64,000 bases of DNA from Bacillota bacterium (GTDB taxonomy: Bacteria > Bacillota > Clostridia > Saccharofermentanales > Fastidiosipilaceae), in NCBI GenBank assembly GCA_023420115.1, contig JAEZWR010000063.1:1-64000 (forward strand), written 5' to 3'. The first letter of the stretch is position 1, and each line of letters starts with the position of its first letter. A program made the translations under genes and the position numbers. This document shows, piece by piece, positions 50,751-59,926 of this stretch. The notes beneath the pieces are model-generated. The model made no database searches. It was not told the origin of the DNA and saw nothing but the letters and a program-made list of their open reading frames with translations.

Positions 50751-52064
50751 ATGTTAATCACTGAGACTGAATTGAGACGCACGCAGGATTTAATGGATTT
50801 TATTTCCTCTTGCCCCACTGCCTACCAGGCTGCAGATAAAATATCTTCAATTCTCGAAGATAATAAATTCACCAAGCTAGAAAAAAATGATATGACTCTT
50901 GAGTCGGTGAAGATGAATAATCAAGCCTTTTTCACATGGAACGATTCGGCTGTTTTTGCCTATCGCAGAGGTAGCAAAGGAATAAAGGCCGGAATGAGGA
51001 TTTATGTTGCCCACGACGATTCTCCCTCTCTTCAAATTAAACCCTGTCCTATGAGCAGACAAAATTCTTATTATCTCGCAGAAACTCTTGTTTATGGAGG
51101 GCCTATTCTAAATACTCATTTTGATAGAGTTTTGGCTATCGCAGGCCGCGCTTTTGTCCTTAATAAAGAAACGAATGAAATTGAAATGAAACTGGTCGAT
51201 TTATCCGACGAATATTTTTATCTTCCAAATGTGGCCATACATTTTAACAGGGACGTCAATAGTGGTCATAAGATCGAAGCACAAACTGAGCTTCGCTTGG
51301 TCTATGCTTCAGCAGAGGACGATGATAAAAAAGAAATATCTTTCAACAGCTTAATTGCTAAGAAATTGTCCTGCGATGAAACTGCTGTACTAGACTATGA
51401 TCTTTTCACATACAATCCTGGTAAAGGACAATTTTTCGGCAGAGATTCTGAATTTTTCTCAATAAGCAGAATTGACGATTTAGCTATGGTTCACGCTGGA
51501 TTAAGTGCCTTTGTTGAAAAAAATGATTATGATGAGTGTTTTGAAGGGGTATCGCTTCTTCTTATCTTCTCTAACGAAGAAATTGGTAGTAGAACTAGAC
51601 AAGGAGCTCAATCTGCCATTTTGAGTTCATTTATTGATCTTCTGATGTCCGCTGAAAATATAGATGACGCAGACAGACTTAATATTTATGCAAAGTCCTT
51701 TGCTCTATCTGCCGATCAAGCACATGGATTACATCCAAATTATGCCTCATATGCCGCAAATGGCACAATTCCCAAGTTAAATTATGGGCCAGTTCTTAAA
51801 TATGCACTTACTTCCTATGGAACAGATGCTCAAGCTGCATCCTATTTCAAAAAATTATGTCTTGATGCTGATGTGCCTTGCCAGACCTTTACAAACCGCA
51901 GTGATTTAAGGGGTGGATCAGCAATTGGACCTCTCTTATTCCCGCAAGTTCCAATCGCAGTCGCTGATATTGGCAATCCTCAATGGTCTATGCACTCATT
52001 TACCGAATCTGCTGGTACTAAAGACCAAGATTTGATGATTAGAGTTTTATCGAAATTCTTCTAA
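50751..52064 (+). CDS. M18 family aminopeptidase
   Basis: 437 residues. I start at the ATG at 50751, with AAGGATGG about 8 bases upstream; the earlier in-frame ATG at 50739 overlaps that site. Zinc ligands are all present: His88/Asp90 in VAHDDSP, Asp in RIDDLA, the Glu pair in SNEEIGSRT, Asp in SADQAHG, and His in WSMHSF. Members are dodecameric cytosolic aminopeptidases, often preferring acidic N-termini. The AHxDSPG motif reads AHDDSPS here. Confidence 0.92.
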   Translation: MLITETELRRTQDLMDFISSCPTAYQAADKISSILEDNKFTKLEKNDMTLESVKMNNQAFFTWNDSAVFAYRRGSKGIKAGMRIYVAHDDSPSLQIKPCPMSRQNSYYLAETLVYGGPILNTHFDRVLAIAGRAFVLNKETNEIEMKLVDLSDEYFYLPNVAIHFNRDVNSGHKIEAQTELRLVYASAEDDDKKEISFNSLIAKKLSCDETAVLDYDLFTYNPGKGQFFGRDSEFFSISRIDDLAMVHAGLSAFVEKNDYDECFEGVSLLLIFSNEEIGSRTRQGAQSAILSSFIDLLMSAENIDDADRLNIYAKSFALSADQAHGLHPNYASYAANGTIPKLNYGPVLKYALTSYGTDAQAASYFKKLCLDADVPCQTFTNRSDLRGGSAIGPLLFPQVPIAVADIGNPQWSMHSFTESAGTKDQDLMIRVLSKFF

Positions 52065-52079
52065 ATTTTATTAATATTA

Positions 52080-52147
52080 TCGTAATACTTAGTACTTTTA
52101 TTTCGCTTTTAGTACTTTTCTTTCGCTATATTTACTAAGTATTACGA
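52080..52147. repeat. compound inverted and direct repeat before the MATE gene
   Basis: A perfect 15-bp inverted repeat (TCGTAATACTTAGTA at 52080-52094; TACTAAGTATTACGA at 52133-52147) encloses two direct copies of a 20-base unit TAGTACTTTT(A/C)TTTCGCT. It lies just upstream of a TATAAT (around 52169). Confidence 0.7.
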
Positions 52148-52204
52148 TACTGTAATATTTTTTCCTGTTATAATCTCATTTTATTTTTTACTGAAGGGAA
52201 ATTT

Positions 52205-53548
52205 ATGTCAAAAAGAACTGAAAATCTTGACTTATTGACTGCTAAAATTACACCGACTTTGTATGCTCTCGCAGCTCCCATTATGCTTGGTGCTCTTCTC
52301 CAAACTTGTTATACAATGACTGATATGTTTTGGGTTGGAAGACTGGGAGATCAGGCTGTAGCCGCTGTCGGAACTGTAGGTATTCTCATTTGGTTCTGTC
52401 AGAGTGTACTAAATGCCCCAAAGGTTGGTGGCCAAATTTTTACTGGCCAGCAGCTTGGAGCAGGCAATCTTGCTGAAGCTAAGGAATATACCACAGCCTC
52501 TATAAGACTAACTCTTATTATGTCAACTATTCTAACTCTTATACTGCTCATTTTTCACCACCCAGTTTTGTCTATATTCGCACTCAATGAAGAAGTAACT
52601 AGGCAGGCAGCCAGTGATTATCTATGGGTAATATCTATATTTCTTCCTATATCTTCATTACCTATGCTCTTCTCAACTCTTATGACTGCAAGTGGTAATA
52701 GTAAGACACCATTTAAAATTACAGCGATGGGTCTTATTTCCAATATGCTTCTAGATCCCCTATTTATTCTTGTCTTTAATATGGGAACAGCGGGAGCTGC
52801 TTTTGCCACAATTTTATCTCAAGCTCTACAACTTCTTGCCTACTACATAATATGTCACAAGCAAGATCTTTATAAGGGAATCAAAGTATTTAGATGGCGT
52901 TTCGGAGCTCAATCCAAGCTTATACTCAAATTAGGAATTCCCTCATCAATACTAAATGTATTCTTTTCTGGTGTAGCAATATCTGTAAGTAGGATTGTCG
53001 CTTCATTCGGAGATATGGCAATTGCGGCACAGAGGATAGGTGTTAATGTTGAGTCTATTAGTTATGCAGGAGCAGAGGGTTTCACCCTAGCATTAAGCTC
53101 TATGCTAGCACAAAATTATGGTGCTAAAAATTACGAACGCAGTGAAAAGATATATAGAACAGGATATCTTCTTATTTCTATTTTTTCTATTTTCACAACC
53201 CTTTTCTTATTTTTAGCTGGTCCCCTATTTGCCTCACTTTTCCTAGCTCAACCCGAGGCAATTTCCCATGCTAGTAATTACCTTCGCATTTTGAGTTTAT
53301 CTCAAATATTCATGAATGTTGAAATCATGCTTGTCGGCGCCTTTTCTGCCCTAGGGAATACTATCATCCCTACAATCGTGGTTGTTTCATGTATGCTACT
53401 TCGAATTCCACTAGCTATCATTTTGAGTTCCACAACACTTGCCGCTTCTGGTATCTGGTGGGCAATCACAATATCAACAATACTTAAAGGTCTAATTTTA
53501 ACGCTTCTTTTCCACTTCTTTAGAAAAAAGAAATTGAGTTTAATATGA
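52205..53548 (+). CDS. MATE family efflux transporter
   Basis: 447 residues with about twelve membrane helices. LYALAAPIMLGALLQTCYTM, TDMFWVGRLGDQAVAAVG, and NMGTAGAAFATILSQ are MATE motifs (the multidrug-resistance branch of MatE/DinF). MATE proteins export cationic drugs by Na+ or H+ antiport. RBS GAAGGGAAATTT. The repeat-rich upstream region suggests regulation by a repressor. Confidence 0.92.
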   Translation: MSKRTENLDLLTAKITPTLYALAAPIMLGALLQTCYTMTDMFWVGRLGDQAVAAVGTVGILIWFCQSVLNAPKVGGQIFTGQQLGAGNLAEAKEYTTASIRLTLIMSTILTLILLIFHHPVLSIFALNEEVTRQAASDYLWVISIFLPISSLPMLFSTLMTASGNSKTPFKITAMGLISNMLLDPLFILVFNMGTAGAAFATILSQALQLLAYYIICHKQDLYKGIKVFRWRFGAQSKLILKLGIPSSILNVFFSGVAISVSRIVASFGDMAIAAQRIGVNVESISYAGAEGFTLALSSMLAQNYGAKNYERSEKIYRTGYLLISIFSIFTTLFLFLAGPLFASLFLAQPEAISHASNYLRILSLSQIFMNVEIMLVGAFSALGNTIIPTIVVVSCMLLRIPLAIILSSTTLAASGIWWAITISTILKGLILTLLFHFFRKKKLSLI

Positions 53549-53571
53549 TATAAAAAAGGTAGTTCGTTATT

Positions 53572-53621
53572 TACCGACCACCAAAACTTAGACCCAAAAA
53601 TCTAACAATTGGAGGTCGGTA
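53572..53621 (+). terminator. long palindromic terminator after the MATE gene (repeat family copy 2)
   Basis: TACCGACC/GGTCGGTA outer stem, an inner imperfect palindrome, then ATTTTTATG. About three quarters of its core bases match copy 1 at 49147-49183. Confidence 0.65.
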
Positions 53622-53664
53622 TTTTTATGTCTTATCACTATATATTAATATTGATCAGAAAATC

Positions 53665-54774
53665 TCAGATATTTTTCAAATAAGCTTCAATTGTTCTTGA
53701 TACATCTTCTAATTCTACTTCTGCTACTGAGTAGTGAGAACCATAAGGGATGATATGTAAGTCTGAGTTAGGTAAGATTCTGTTTAGCTCATATGCAGCA
53801 TATATAGGACAGAGCATATCTATTCTTCCATGAATAATTAAACTTGGTATGTTTATGAACTTATTTTTTATATCGGCTCTGAGCTTCTCAATTTTTCTCA
53901 CAATTGATTCTTCCTGAATAAAATAATTAGAAGCTGCATAATGAAGCGATATTCGCACCTGCCTATATAGATTATCGAGAAAAGTATATTCAGGTAAATG
54001 GCAATTTCCAACAAATGACCTATTCATATTCTGAGTTATAATCTCGTCTTTTTTATAATTATTAACATAAGTATATATATTTAAATCAGCTTGACTTTCA
54101 TTCTCATCTTCAAAGTCATCTTTATTGTCTGAACCCATATCCTCTTTTGACCAATATTCAAGAAGATCAATTGGTGCCAAAAGACTGAGTTCATAAGTAT
54201 TAATCACTGATGCAAGCTGATAAGCATATTCATCATGTCTTAAGATGAGTTTTTGCATTACCTGTCTATTATTCTCCCCATTTTGGCGATATTGCTCGAG
54301 AAAGTCACAGAATTTTTTATATTCATCTGGATAAAAAGTACTTGCTCCTCCATTCTCATAAACCCACTCACCCTGTTTATTGTCAGCTAAAAAAACTGAT
54401 TTTAATATTAAACCTCTACACCTTTCAGGGTATGTACAAGCTGTATATAGAGCCAAAGTCGAACCCCATGACGAACCATAAAAAATTGCCGACTCTAGTC
54501 CTAAAAAATCAAGAATTTTTATCGCATCATTCGCCAATTCAAGAGTATTATTATTTTCTAATATATCCCCTTTTAATTTTTGGGATTTTCCCGCCCCTCT
54601 CTGGTCAAACTGAATGAGAAAATTCTCTTTTGAGAAAAAGTTCAAACTGGACTTGCCACTGCCGTCGCCTGGTCCCCCATGAAATAGCAATATAGGTAAA
54701 CCCTTTTCATCTCCACTGAGGGACACATATATAAGATCATCTTCAGTAAGTTTCAGATAAAATTGTTTGTCCAT
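53665..54774 (-). CDS. alpha/beta hydrolase, proline-iminopeptidase-like
   Basis: 369 residues. The oxyanion motif HGGPGDGSG is followed by FDQRGAGKS. The nucleophile elbow is YGSSWGSTLA. The acid is in HGRIDMLCP and the His in GSHYSVAE. A long helical lid with an acidic insert (DNKDDFEDENESQ) makes it longer than the usual 300-310 residues. Related to S33 prolyl aminopeptidases; the true substrate is not known. RBS AGGAGTAACAA. Confidence 0.85.
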   Translation of the reverse strand: MDKQFYLKLTEDDLIYVSLSGDEKGLPILLFHGGPGDGSGKSSLNFFSKENFLIQFDQRGAGKSQKLKGDILENNNTLELANDAIKILDFLGLESAIFYGSSWGSTLALYTACTYPERCRGLILKSVFLADNKQGEWVYENGGASTFYPDEYKKFCDFLEQYRQNGENNRQVMQKLILRHDEYAYQLASVINTYELSLLAPIDLLEYWSKEDMGSDNKDDFEDENESQADLNIYTYVNNYKKDEIITQNMNRSFVGNCHLPEYTFLDNLYRQVRISLHYAASNYFIQEESIVRKIEKLRADIKNKFINIPSLIIHGRIDMLCPIYAAYELNRILPNSDLHIIPYGSHYSVAEVELEDVSRTIEAYLKNI

Positions 54775-54820
54775 TTGTTACTCCTGTCTCATCAACTTTT
54801 AAATATAAAAAAGACTCTTA

Positions 54821-54836
54821 TTGACTATATAGTCAA
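54821..54836. repeat. 16-bp perfect palindrome between divergent genes
   Basis: TTGACTATATAGTCAA between the hydrolase and rapZ starts. It could be an operator. No further evidence. Confidence 0.4.
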
Positions 54837-55022
54837 GGACCATACATTCTTCAAGACCTTCTAATCTTATCGCTATCCTATAGTTAGAATTTAGTATATC
54901 ATTACTTGTACATCAGTGATTTTAAGCAAGTCTATTACAGTTCATGCTCTGCTTAAATTTCATAAGTAGCCAAACTTTTATGATAAAGTTTAAGATATCG
55001 ATATTATGAAAGAAGGTTTCAA

Positions 55023-55892
55023 ATGAGTTTACTAATTGTTACTGGTATGAGTGGTGCAGGTAAGAGCAAAGTTATACAGGCACTCGAAGATATTGGTTAT
55101 TTCTGTGCTGATAATGTCCCAGCTCCTCTAATTAGCAAATTTGCTGAGTTAGGTAAGATGTCCGAAGTAGGTCTTGAACATATCGCAGTAGTTGTCGATA
55201 TCAGAACAGGTAAACTCTTCTCGCAATTTCTCAGTACTTTTAATGAGCTTAAGGAAAATATAGACGGAGTTAAACTTCTATTCATTGATGCAAATAATGA
55301 AATTCTTCTCAAACGTTTCAAAGAACAACGACGCAGGCATCCACTCGCCAACAGATACAGTGGTCAACTTGAGGAAGCAATAAAAGAAGAACGAAAGATT
55401 CTAATGCCAATTAGGCAAGAGGCCGACTACGTCTTTGATACTAGCAGCACAAGAAGTAGCCAACTAAAAGATAAAATCATAAGAACTTTTTCACCCAGCT
55501 TCGAGAAGCATATGAATATTCGTATTCTCAGCTTCGGTTACAAAAATGGTCTACCCCAAGATGCCGACTTAGTCTTTGATCTTAGATGCTTCCCTAACCC
55601 ATTTTATGTCCCTGAGCTTAAGTCCAAGACCGGCCTCAATAAGGACGTTCAAGATTATGTTATGCAGAACGAAAGTACTAAGATTTTCTTTGAAAAATTA
55701 ATCTCTATGGTTGAATTTCTCATTCCCCTTTATCGAGCCGAAGGTAAATCCCAGCTTGTAATAGCCTTTGGTTGTACAGGCGGTAAACATAGATCTGTTA
55801 CCTTTGCTGAACTTCTTAGCGCTCACTTAGATAAACTTTCTTTCAATGTCAGTTTAGAGCATCGCGATATTGATAATCTAGATTTAAGTTAA
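55023..55892 (+). CDS. rapZ: RapZ family nucleotide-binding protein
   Basis: 289 residues. The Walker A is GMSGAGKS (8-15). GYFCADNVPAPLI, VVDIRTG, and LLKRFKEQRRRHPL with the C-terminal FGCTGGKHRSVTFAELL are all typical. In enterobacteria RapZ guides RNase E to glmZ and senses GlcN6P; in Firmicutes (YvcJ) it is a GTP-binding protein. The yvcK and whiA genes that usually follow are missing here. RBS AGAAGG. Confidence 0.95.
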   Translation: MSLLIVTGMSGAGKSKVIQALEDIGYFCADNVPAPLISKFAELGKMSEVGLEHIAVVVDIRTGKLFSQFLSTFNELKENIDGVKLLFIDANNEILLKRFKEQRRRHPLANRYSGQLEEAIKEERKILMPIRQEADYVFDTSSTRSSQLKDKIIRTFSPSFEKHMNIRILSFGYKNGLPQDADLVFDLRCFPNPFYVPELKSKTGLNKDVQDYVMQNESTKIFFEKLISMVEFLIPLYRAEGKSQLVIAFGCTGGKHRSVTFAELLSAHLDKLSFNVSLEHRDIDNLDLS

Positions 55893-55923
55893 ATAACCAT
55901 AGCTCGGATGAGCTATGGTTATT
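55892..55923. terminator. bidirectional terminator between rapZ and the antiporter gene
   Basis: A perfect 14-bp stem AATAACCATAGCTC/GAGCTATGGTTATT with a GGAT loop, serving both convergent genes. Confidence 0.9.
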
Positions 55924-55925
55924 TA

Positions 55926-57125
55926 TTAATTCTCATCTTTATTCAGTAATTTTGCGTAAGTATTATCCATCAAAATAGCACCTAATGGAGCTGTTATAAG
56001 TATCGAAAGAACAGCCACAGAAAGAATTATCCTGCCTGAATTAAGACCCAAAGATAAAGGTACAGCTCCTATAGCGGCTTGGACAGTAGCCTTTGGGAGA
56101 TAAGATATAATTGCAAATAATTTTTCTGAACAGCCTAAACCCGTACCAGTAAGGCATATATATACTGCCAAAGAGCGGAATATAAGAGCAATAAAAATTA
56201 AGCCAATTGCAGAAATACCAGCCTCAAAAGTGTAACGAATATCCACTGCTGCCCCTACCAAGACAAAAAGAATTATTTCCATTACAATCCAAAGTTTTCC
56301 CATCTTACTTGCCATAGCCAAAGACAATGATGGATATGTTTTTATTTTTACTATGGCGGCAGTAGCAATCACAGCAAGAAGCGAGGAAAAAGCAAAATAT
56401 GGTTTTGCTAGTACTTCAATTTGTGTCAGGAAAAAAGCTATAGACATAATTATTAATAGCTTCACGCTATCTCTTATAGATTGTCTTTGGTGGCAATATC
56501 TAAAAAATGCAGCAAGAATTAGACCTACTACAAAAGCAACAATTAATGCCGAAATAATTGATATAGGAGCATCAAAAATGTCAATGAACTCGGCCTTGTT
56601 ACCCTGCGCCATAGTCAAAGTAATTGCAAAAGCAAGAAGAACAAATATATCATCACAAGAAGCTCCCGCCAATATCATTTGGGGGATACTTTTTTGTACT
56701 CCGTAACGTTTGTCAAGTAGCTCTAACATTCTCGGAACAACAACAGCTGGAGATACTGCAGAAATCACGGCACCTAAAAGAGCCGCCTCTATCCTACTAA
56801 TTGGAAAAAATATCGGCGCTAGAACTGTGTATGCTATAAATTCAACAGAAGCTGGCACAAAAGACAACAGTATAGCTGGTCGCCCCACCTTGCGAAGATC
56901 TTGTATATTTAAGCTAAAACCGACTCGCAATAATATAACTATCAGAGCTATTTGTCTTAGCTCGGCTGATATCGATAGAAATTTAGGATCTAAAATAGAT
57001 AATAAATTAGGACCTAAGATAATGCCAACTATTATATATGCAATGATATTAGGTAGTTTTAACTTTCGGAAAATATAAGCAAAACTTAAACAAAAAATAA
57101 AAATTAAACCTAACGAAAATAGCAT
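55926..57125 (-). CDS. CPA-type cation:proton antiporter under fluoride-riboswitch control
   Basis: 399 residues, about twelve membrane helices. The N-terminus (IFCLSFAYIFRKLKLPNIIAYI) and helix LLGAVISAVSPAVVVPRML are typical of CPA antiporters. GASCDDIFVLLAFAI carries the paired Asp of electrogenic exchangers. RBS GGGAGGG four bases before the ATG. Its leader has the fluoride aptamer, so it is probably induced by fluoride. The regulatory link suggests it helps remove fluoride or restore ion balance under fluoride stress; transport specificity is not shown. Confidence 0.88.
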   Translation of the reverse strand: MLFSLGLIFIFCLSFAYIFRKLKLPNIIAYIIVGIILGPNLLSILDPKFLSISAELRQIALIVILLRVGFSLNIQDLRKVGRPAILLSFVPASVEFIAYTVLAPIFFPISRIEAALLGAVISAVSPAVVVPRMLELLDKRYGVQKSIPQMILAGASCDDIFVLLAFAITLTMAQGNKAEFIDIFDAPISIISALIVAFVVGLILAAFFRYCHQRQSIRDSVKLLIIMSIAFFLTQIEVLAKPYFAFSSLLAVIATAAIVKIKTYPSLSLAMASKMGKLWIVMEIILFVLVGAAVDIRYTFEAGISAIGLIFIALIFRSLAVYICLTGTGLGCSEKLFAIISYLPKATVQAAIGAVPLSLGLNSGRIILSVAVLSILITAPLGAILMDNTYAKLLNKDEN

Positions 57126-57144
57126 GTAACCCTCCCAGATACAG

Positions 57145-57201
57145 AAAAGACCGACGACTTTTCTGCACGAAAAAAAATAATGCAGAAGTCATCAGTCTTT
57201 T
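57145..57201 (-). terminator. riboswitch expression platform (terminator)
   Basis: The stem GACTGATGACTTCTGCA/TGCAGAAAAGTCGTCGGTC, with mismatches, is followed by TTTTCTGT on the minus strand. It reuses the 3' part of the aptamer, so ligand binding and termination exclude each other. Confidence 0.8.
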
Positions 57202-57258
57202 AGACAGTTTAAGTATTAATAAGTTTTAAATACTTTGGGAGACCTCATTCCCATTCCT
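57181..57258 (-). ncRNA. fluoride (crcB) riboswitch aptamer
   Basis: Read 5' to 3' on the minus strand. The first stem GGGA/TCCC encloses ATGAGGTC. A variable insert follows, then GTC-TAAAA-GAC, TGATGACTTCTGC. ATGAGG..CCCAAA and CTGATG.CTTCT are the conserved blocks of the fluoride aptamer. GAGGTC can pair with GACTTC to form the pseudoknot, keeping pairing while differing from known sequences. A promoter ends just before it and a terminator follows. Confidence 0.93.
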
Positions 57259-57263
57259 GGCTA

Positions 57264-57292
57264 ATTATATATTGTATAAACTATATATTCAA
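57264..57292 (-). promoter_or_regulatory. promoter of the fluoride-riboswitch transcript
   Basis: TTGAAT (57292-57287), a 17-base spacer and TATAAT (57269-57264) on the minus strand. The predicted start is at the first base of the aptamer. Confidence 0.8.
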
Positions 57293-57386
57293 TTATATTT
57301 AATCAAAAATATATCGTTACATTTACTTTTACTAATATATTCGATCTCAAGAATACTATGTGAGCAATAGTAGATTGAAGTTAGTC

Positions 57387-57788
57387 TTACTCAAATTTAA
57401 TATTCTGCTCTATGATATTTTCGGAACTTAAAATCTTAGCTACAGCACACTTGGCAACAGCTGCTTCCAGCTTATTCTTCTCCTCCATATTCAATTCACC
57501 ACTGACCTTTAAGTCGACCTTGAAATTAAGTCTTCCATTCTCTTTTAGCTCATCAGGATTAAACTCAACAGTTGCAGAACAATCATCAAGCTTCATTCCC
57601 TTTTTATCAGCATATGACTTGGCAAACATCACTTTACAAGCGGCAAGTGAAGTGGCTAAAACTTGTACTGGATTCGCACCGAGATTCTCTCCACCATCTT
57701 CTAATTTCTGATCTAAGGTATATGTAAACTCTCTTACTTTAACCTCAGTTTTAAGAGAATTTTTACTAACTTTTGCTTCTACTTTCAT
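57387..57788 (-). CDS. OsmC family protein
   Basis: 133 residues. GANPVQVLATSLAACKVMFA carries the first conserved Cys and VAKCAVAKILS the second, as expected for OsmC/Ohr proteins that reduce organic peroxides. RBS AAAGGAGAAATGAT. Confidence 0.88.
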   Translation of the reverse strand: MKVEAKVSKNSLKTEVKVREFTYTLDQKLEDGGENLGANPVQVLATSLAACKVMFAKSYADKKGMKLDDCSATVEFNPDELKENGRLNFKVDLKVSGELNMEEKNKLEAAVAKCAVAKILSSENIIEQNIKFE

Positions 57789-58012
57789 ATCATTTCTCCT
57801 TTATAAAAATACAATATTTATTATTTGTAATTAAGTACAAATCAAAAATAAACTATAATTTATCCTCATAAGCTATTGTCTAAAAAAATAATCATTATAT
57901 TTGCGCTAATTTTATCACAGTGGATATAAAATCTTTCTTAGCAAAATCTTACATTCTTCCTGTTTTAATTAAATGTTTGCAAGATATACATACTAATATA
58001 TGAATCTACAAA

Positions 58013-58324
58013 TTATCGTATGAAGAAACAAAGCCAAACACAGTTCTCACTAGTGTGTGTAACTTTATGCTTAAGTCCCCTGTCAATCAGAATAAAGTCA
58101 CCAGCCCTTAACATTTTCTCCCCTCTACCCTCAAGCCAAAGCTTAGCCTGTCCTTGCATAAGCACAACAAATTCAAGTTCATCTTGAATATAGAAGTCAC
58201 TCTGCTGTCCAGAGCTAGTAATACGCTCAACATAATACTTATCATCTGAATAAAGTAGACTTATGATTTCCTCATTCTCAGAAAATTTAAGCTCATCATA
58301 AGCATTCCCCTCACAAAAACTCAT
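58013..58324 (-). CDS. small cupin-domain protein
   Basis: 103 residues forming one cupin barrel: SDFYIQDELEFVVLMQGQAKLWLEG and LRAGDFILIDRGLKHKVTHT. The first metal motif lacks the usual HxH (QDE in its place), so metal binding is uncertain. RBS AAAGGATTAATTACATT. Role unknown. Confidence 0.8.
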   Translation of the reverse strand: MSFCEGNAYDELKFSENEEIISLLYSDDKYYVERITSSGQQSDFYIQDELEFVVLMQGQAKLWLEGRGEKMLRAGDFILIDRGLKHKVTHTSENCVWLCFFIR

Positions 58325-58521
58325 ATAATGTAATTAATCCTTTCTCGTTATACTATAAGTAGAACCTTAGACTACTTTGTTTTTTTATTTGCTATTATAG
58401 CTTTAAAATTAAAATAATTTAGCATTCCATCTTTTTATTAATTCCCTTAAAATACGACTGTGCTAATTTCTCTGTCGCAGAGTGCTTTTGCTATTTAATA
58501 AAGGAATAGAAAATAAAATTT

Positions 58522-59772
58522 ATGATATATGATTTAATTATTGTCGGAGCAGGACCAGCAGGTATTTTTGCCGCATTGTCAGCTAAAATCCATAATCCAA
58601 GTCTTAAAATTCTTCTCATTGATAAATTAGATAGGATCGGAGGCAAGTTACGATATACAGCTGGTGGACGTGGAAATATCGCCCATGTAGGTAGTCCAGA
58701 CGAATTGATTAGCAAATATCATAGAGAACAAAAATTTCTATATCCTGCATTTTACACTTTTTCTACTAATGAACTTATAAACTATTTCCATACGCTAGGA
58801 ATTGAAACTTACTCCAATGATGAAGGTAGAATATACCCTTTAGGAATCAAGGCAATAGATCTTGAGAATCTTTTTTATAAAGAATTAGAAAAGAAAAAAA
58901 TAGATATATGTCTATCATCACTTGCTAGATCGATTAGACTACTTGATGAGCAATACTCAGAGAATAGCTCTACTAAATTATTCTGTCTCGAAGCTATTAA
59001 TTTGATAAATAATCAGAAACAAGAATATCTCTCCCGCGCACTTATTTCGGCCTGTGGCTGTCCAGCATCTTCCAAAATTTCCGCTTCTAAGAAAGAAGCA
59101 TATTTTATTCAAAAAACTTTTGGACTCCCTTTTATTAATCTTTCTCAGGCTTTAGCTCCCATTAAATCAAAGTCAGTCGCAAGCTATAATTTGGCTGGGA
59201 TCTCAGTAGATAATACTGAAATCAAATATTATTCAGGGAAAAAACTGATTGCTACAGAGAAAGAAGCCATATTATTCACTCATATTGGCTTAAGTGGACC
59301 AGCCATTCTCAATATCTCACGTGAAATAAGAGAAGAGGATACTGATAAAAAAATTGAAATTGATTTTATTCCTGAATTAGATTCAAAAAATTATAGTGAT
59401 AAAAAAGCAGATATTTTTGATTCTGCCACAGATATTTTTATTAAAAATAAAATACCCAAACGTTTGAGGAATTATCTTATTGATGACAATCTAAGTCCCA
59501 AGGACGTAGTATTGAGACTTAAGAAGTTCAAAATTAATGATATCGAAATTCCTAATTTCGATCGTGGTATGCAATGTAGAGGTGGCTTAGATCTTAAAAA
59601 TATAGACCCAAGAAGTATGGAAAGTAAATCTATACCTTATCTTTATTTTGTAGGTGATCAACTAAATCTTGATGGACCAGAAGGGGGATATAATCTACTT
59701 TTAGCCTTTTCCACTGGCTATCTTGCTGGTTTAGATTCAGCCGAGAAACTAAAAGAATATAGAAAAAATTAA
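58522..59772 (+). CDS. HI0933 family FAD-dependent oxidoreductase
   Basis: 416 residues. The dinucleotide-binding motif GAGPAG is at 9-14. GGKLRYTAGGRGNIAH is the HI0933 motif (usually GRKLLxTGNGRCN), followed by HIGLSGPAIL and a C-terminal FAD contact in GPEGGYNLLLAFSTGYLAG. Family members bind FAD, and some (BaiN) reduce bile-acid enones. The substrate here is unknown. Only a weak, distant RBS is seen. Confidence 0.87.
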   Translation: MIYDLIIVGAGPAGIFAALSAKIHNPSLKILLIDKLDRIGGKLRYTAGGRGNIAHVGSPDELISKYHREQKFLYPAFYTFSTNELINYFHTLGIETYSNDEGRIYPLGIKAIDLENLFYKELEKKKIDICLSSLARSIRLLDEQYSENSSTKLFCLEAINLINNQKQEYLSRALISACGCPASSKISASKKEAYFIQKTFGLPFINLSQALAPIKSKSVASYNLAGISVDNTEIKYYSGKKLIATEKEAILFTHIGLSGPAILNISREIREEDTDKKIEIDFIPELDSKNYSDKKADIFDSATDIFIKNKIPKRLRNYLIDDNLSPKDVVLRLKKFKINDIEIPNFDRGMQCRGGLDLKNIDPRSMESKSIPYLYFVGDQLNLDGPEGGYNLLLAFSTGYLAGLDSAEKLKEYRKN

Positions 59773-59926
59773 TATATATGCTGAGCTAAATCTGTCTACA
59801 ATTGGCTGATAATCAAAATAAACTCTAAAAAACACACATTTTTAGCTTGCGTTATTTAAATATGTATTATTTGTATATTAAGCACTTAAACCAAACTTAT
59901 CTAGCTAAGCTGTATTTCTCAACTCT
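59773..59926. terminator. intergenic region with a hairpin between convergent genes
   Basis: CTAAAAA/TTTTTAG hairpin near 59829-59850, a weak bidirectional terminator between the flavoprotein and the aldolase gene. Confidence 0.5.
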
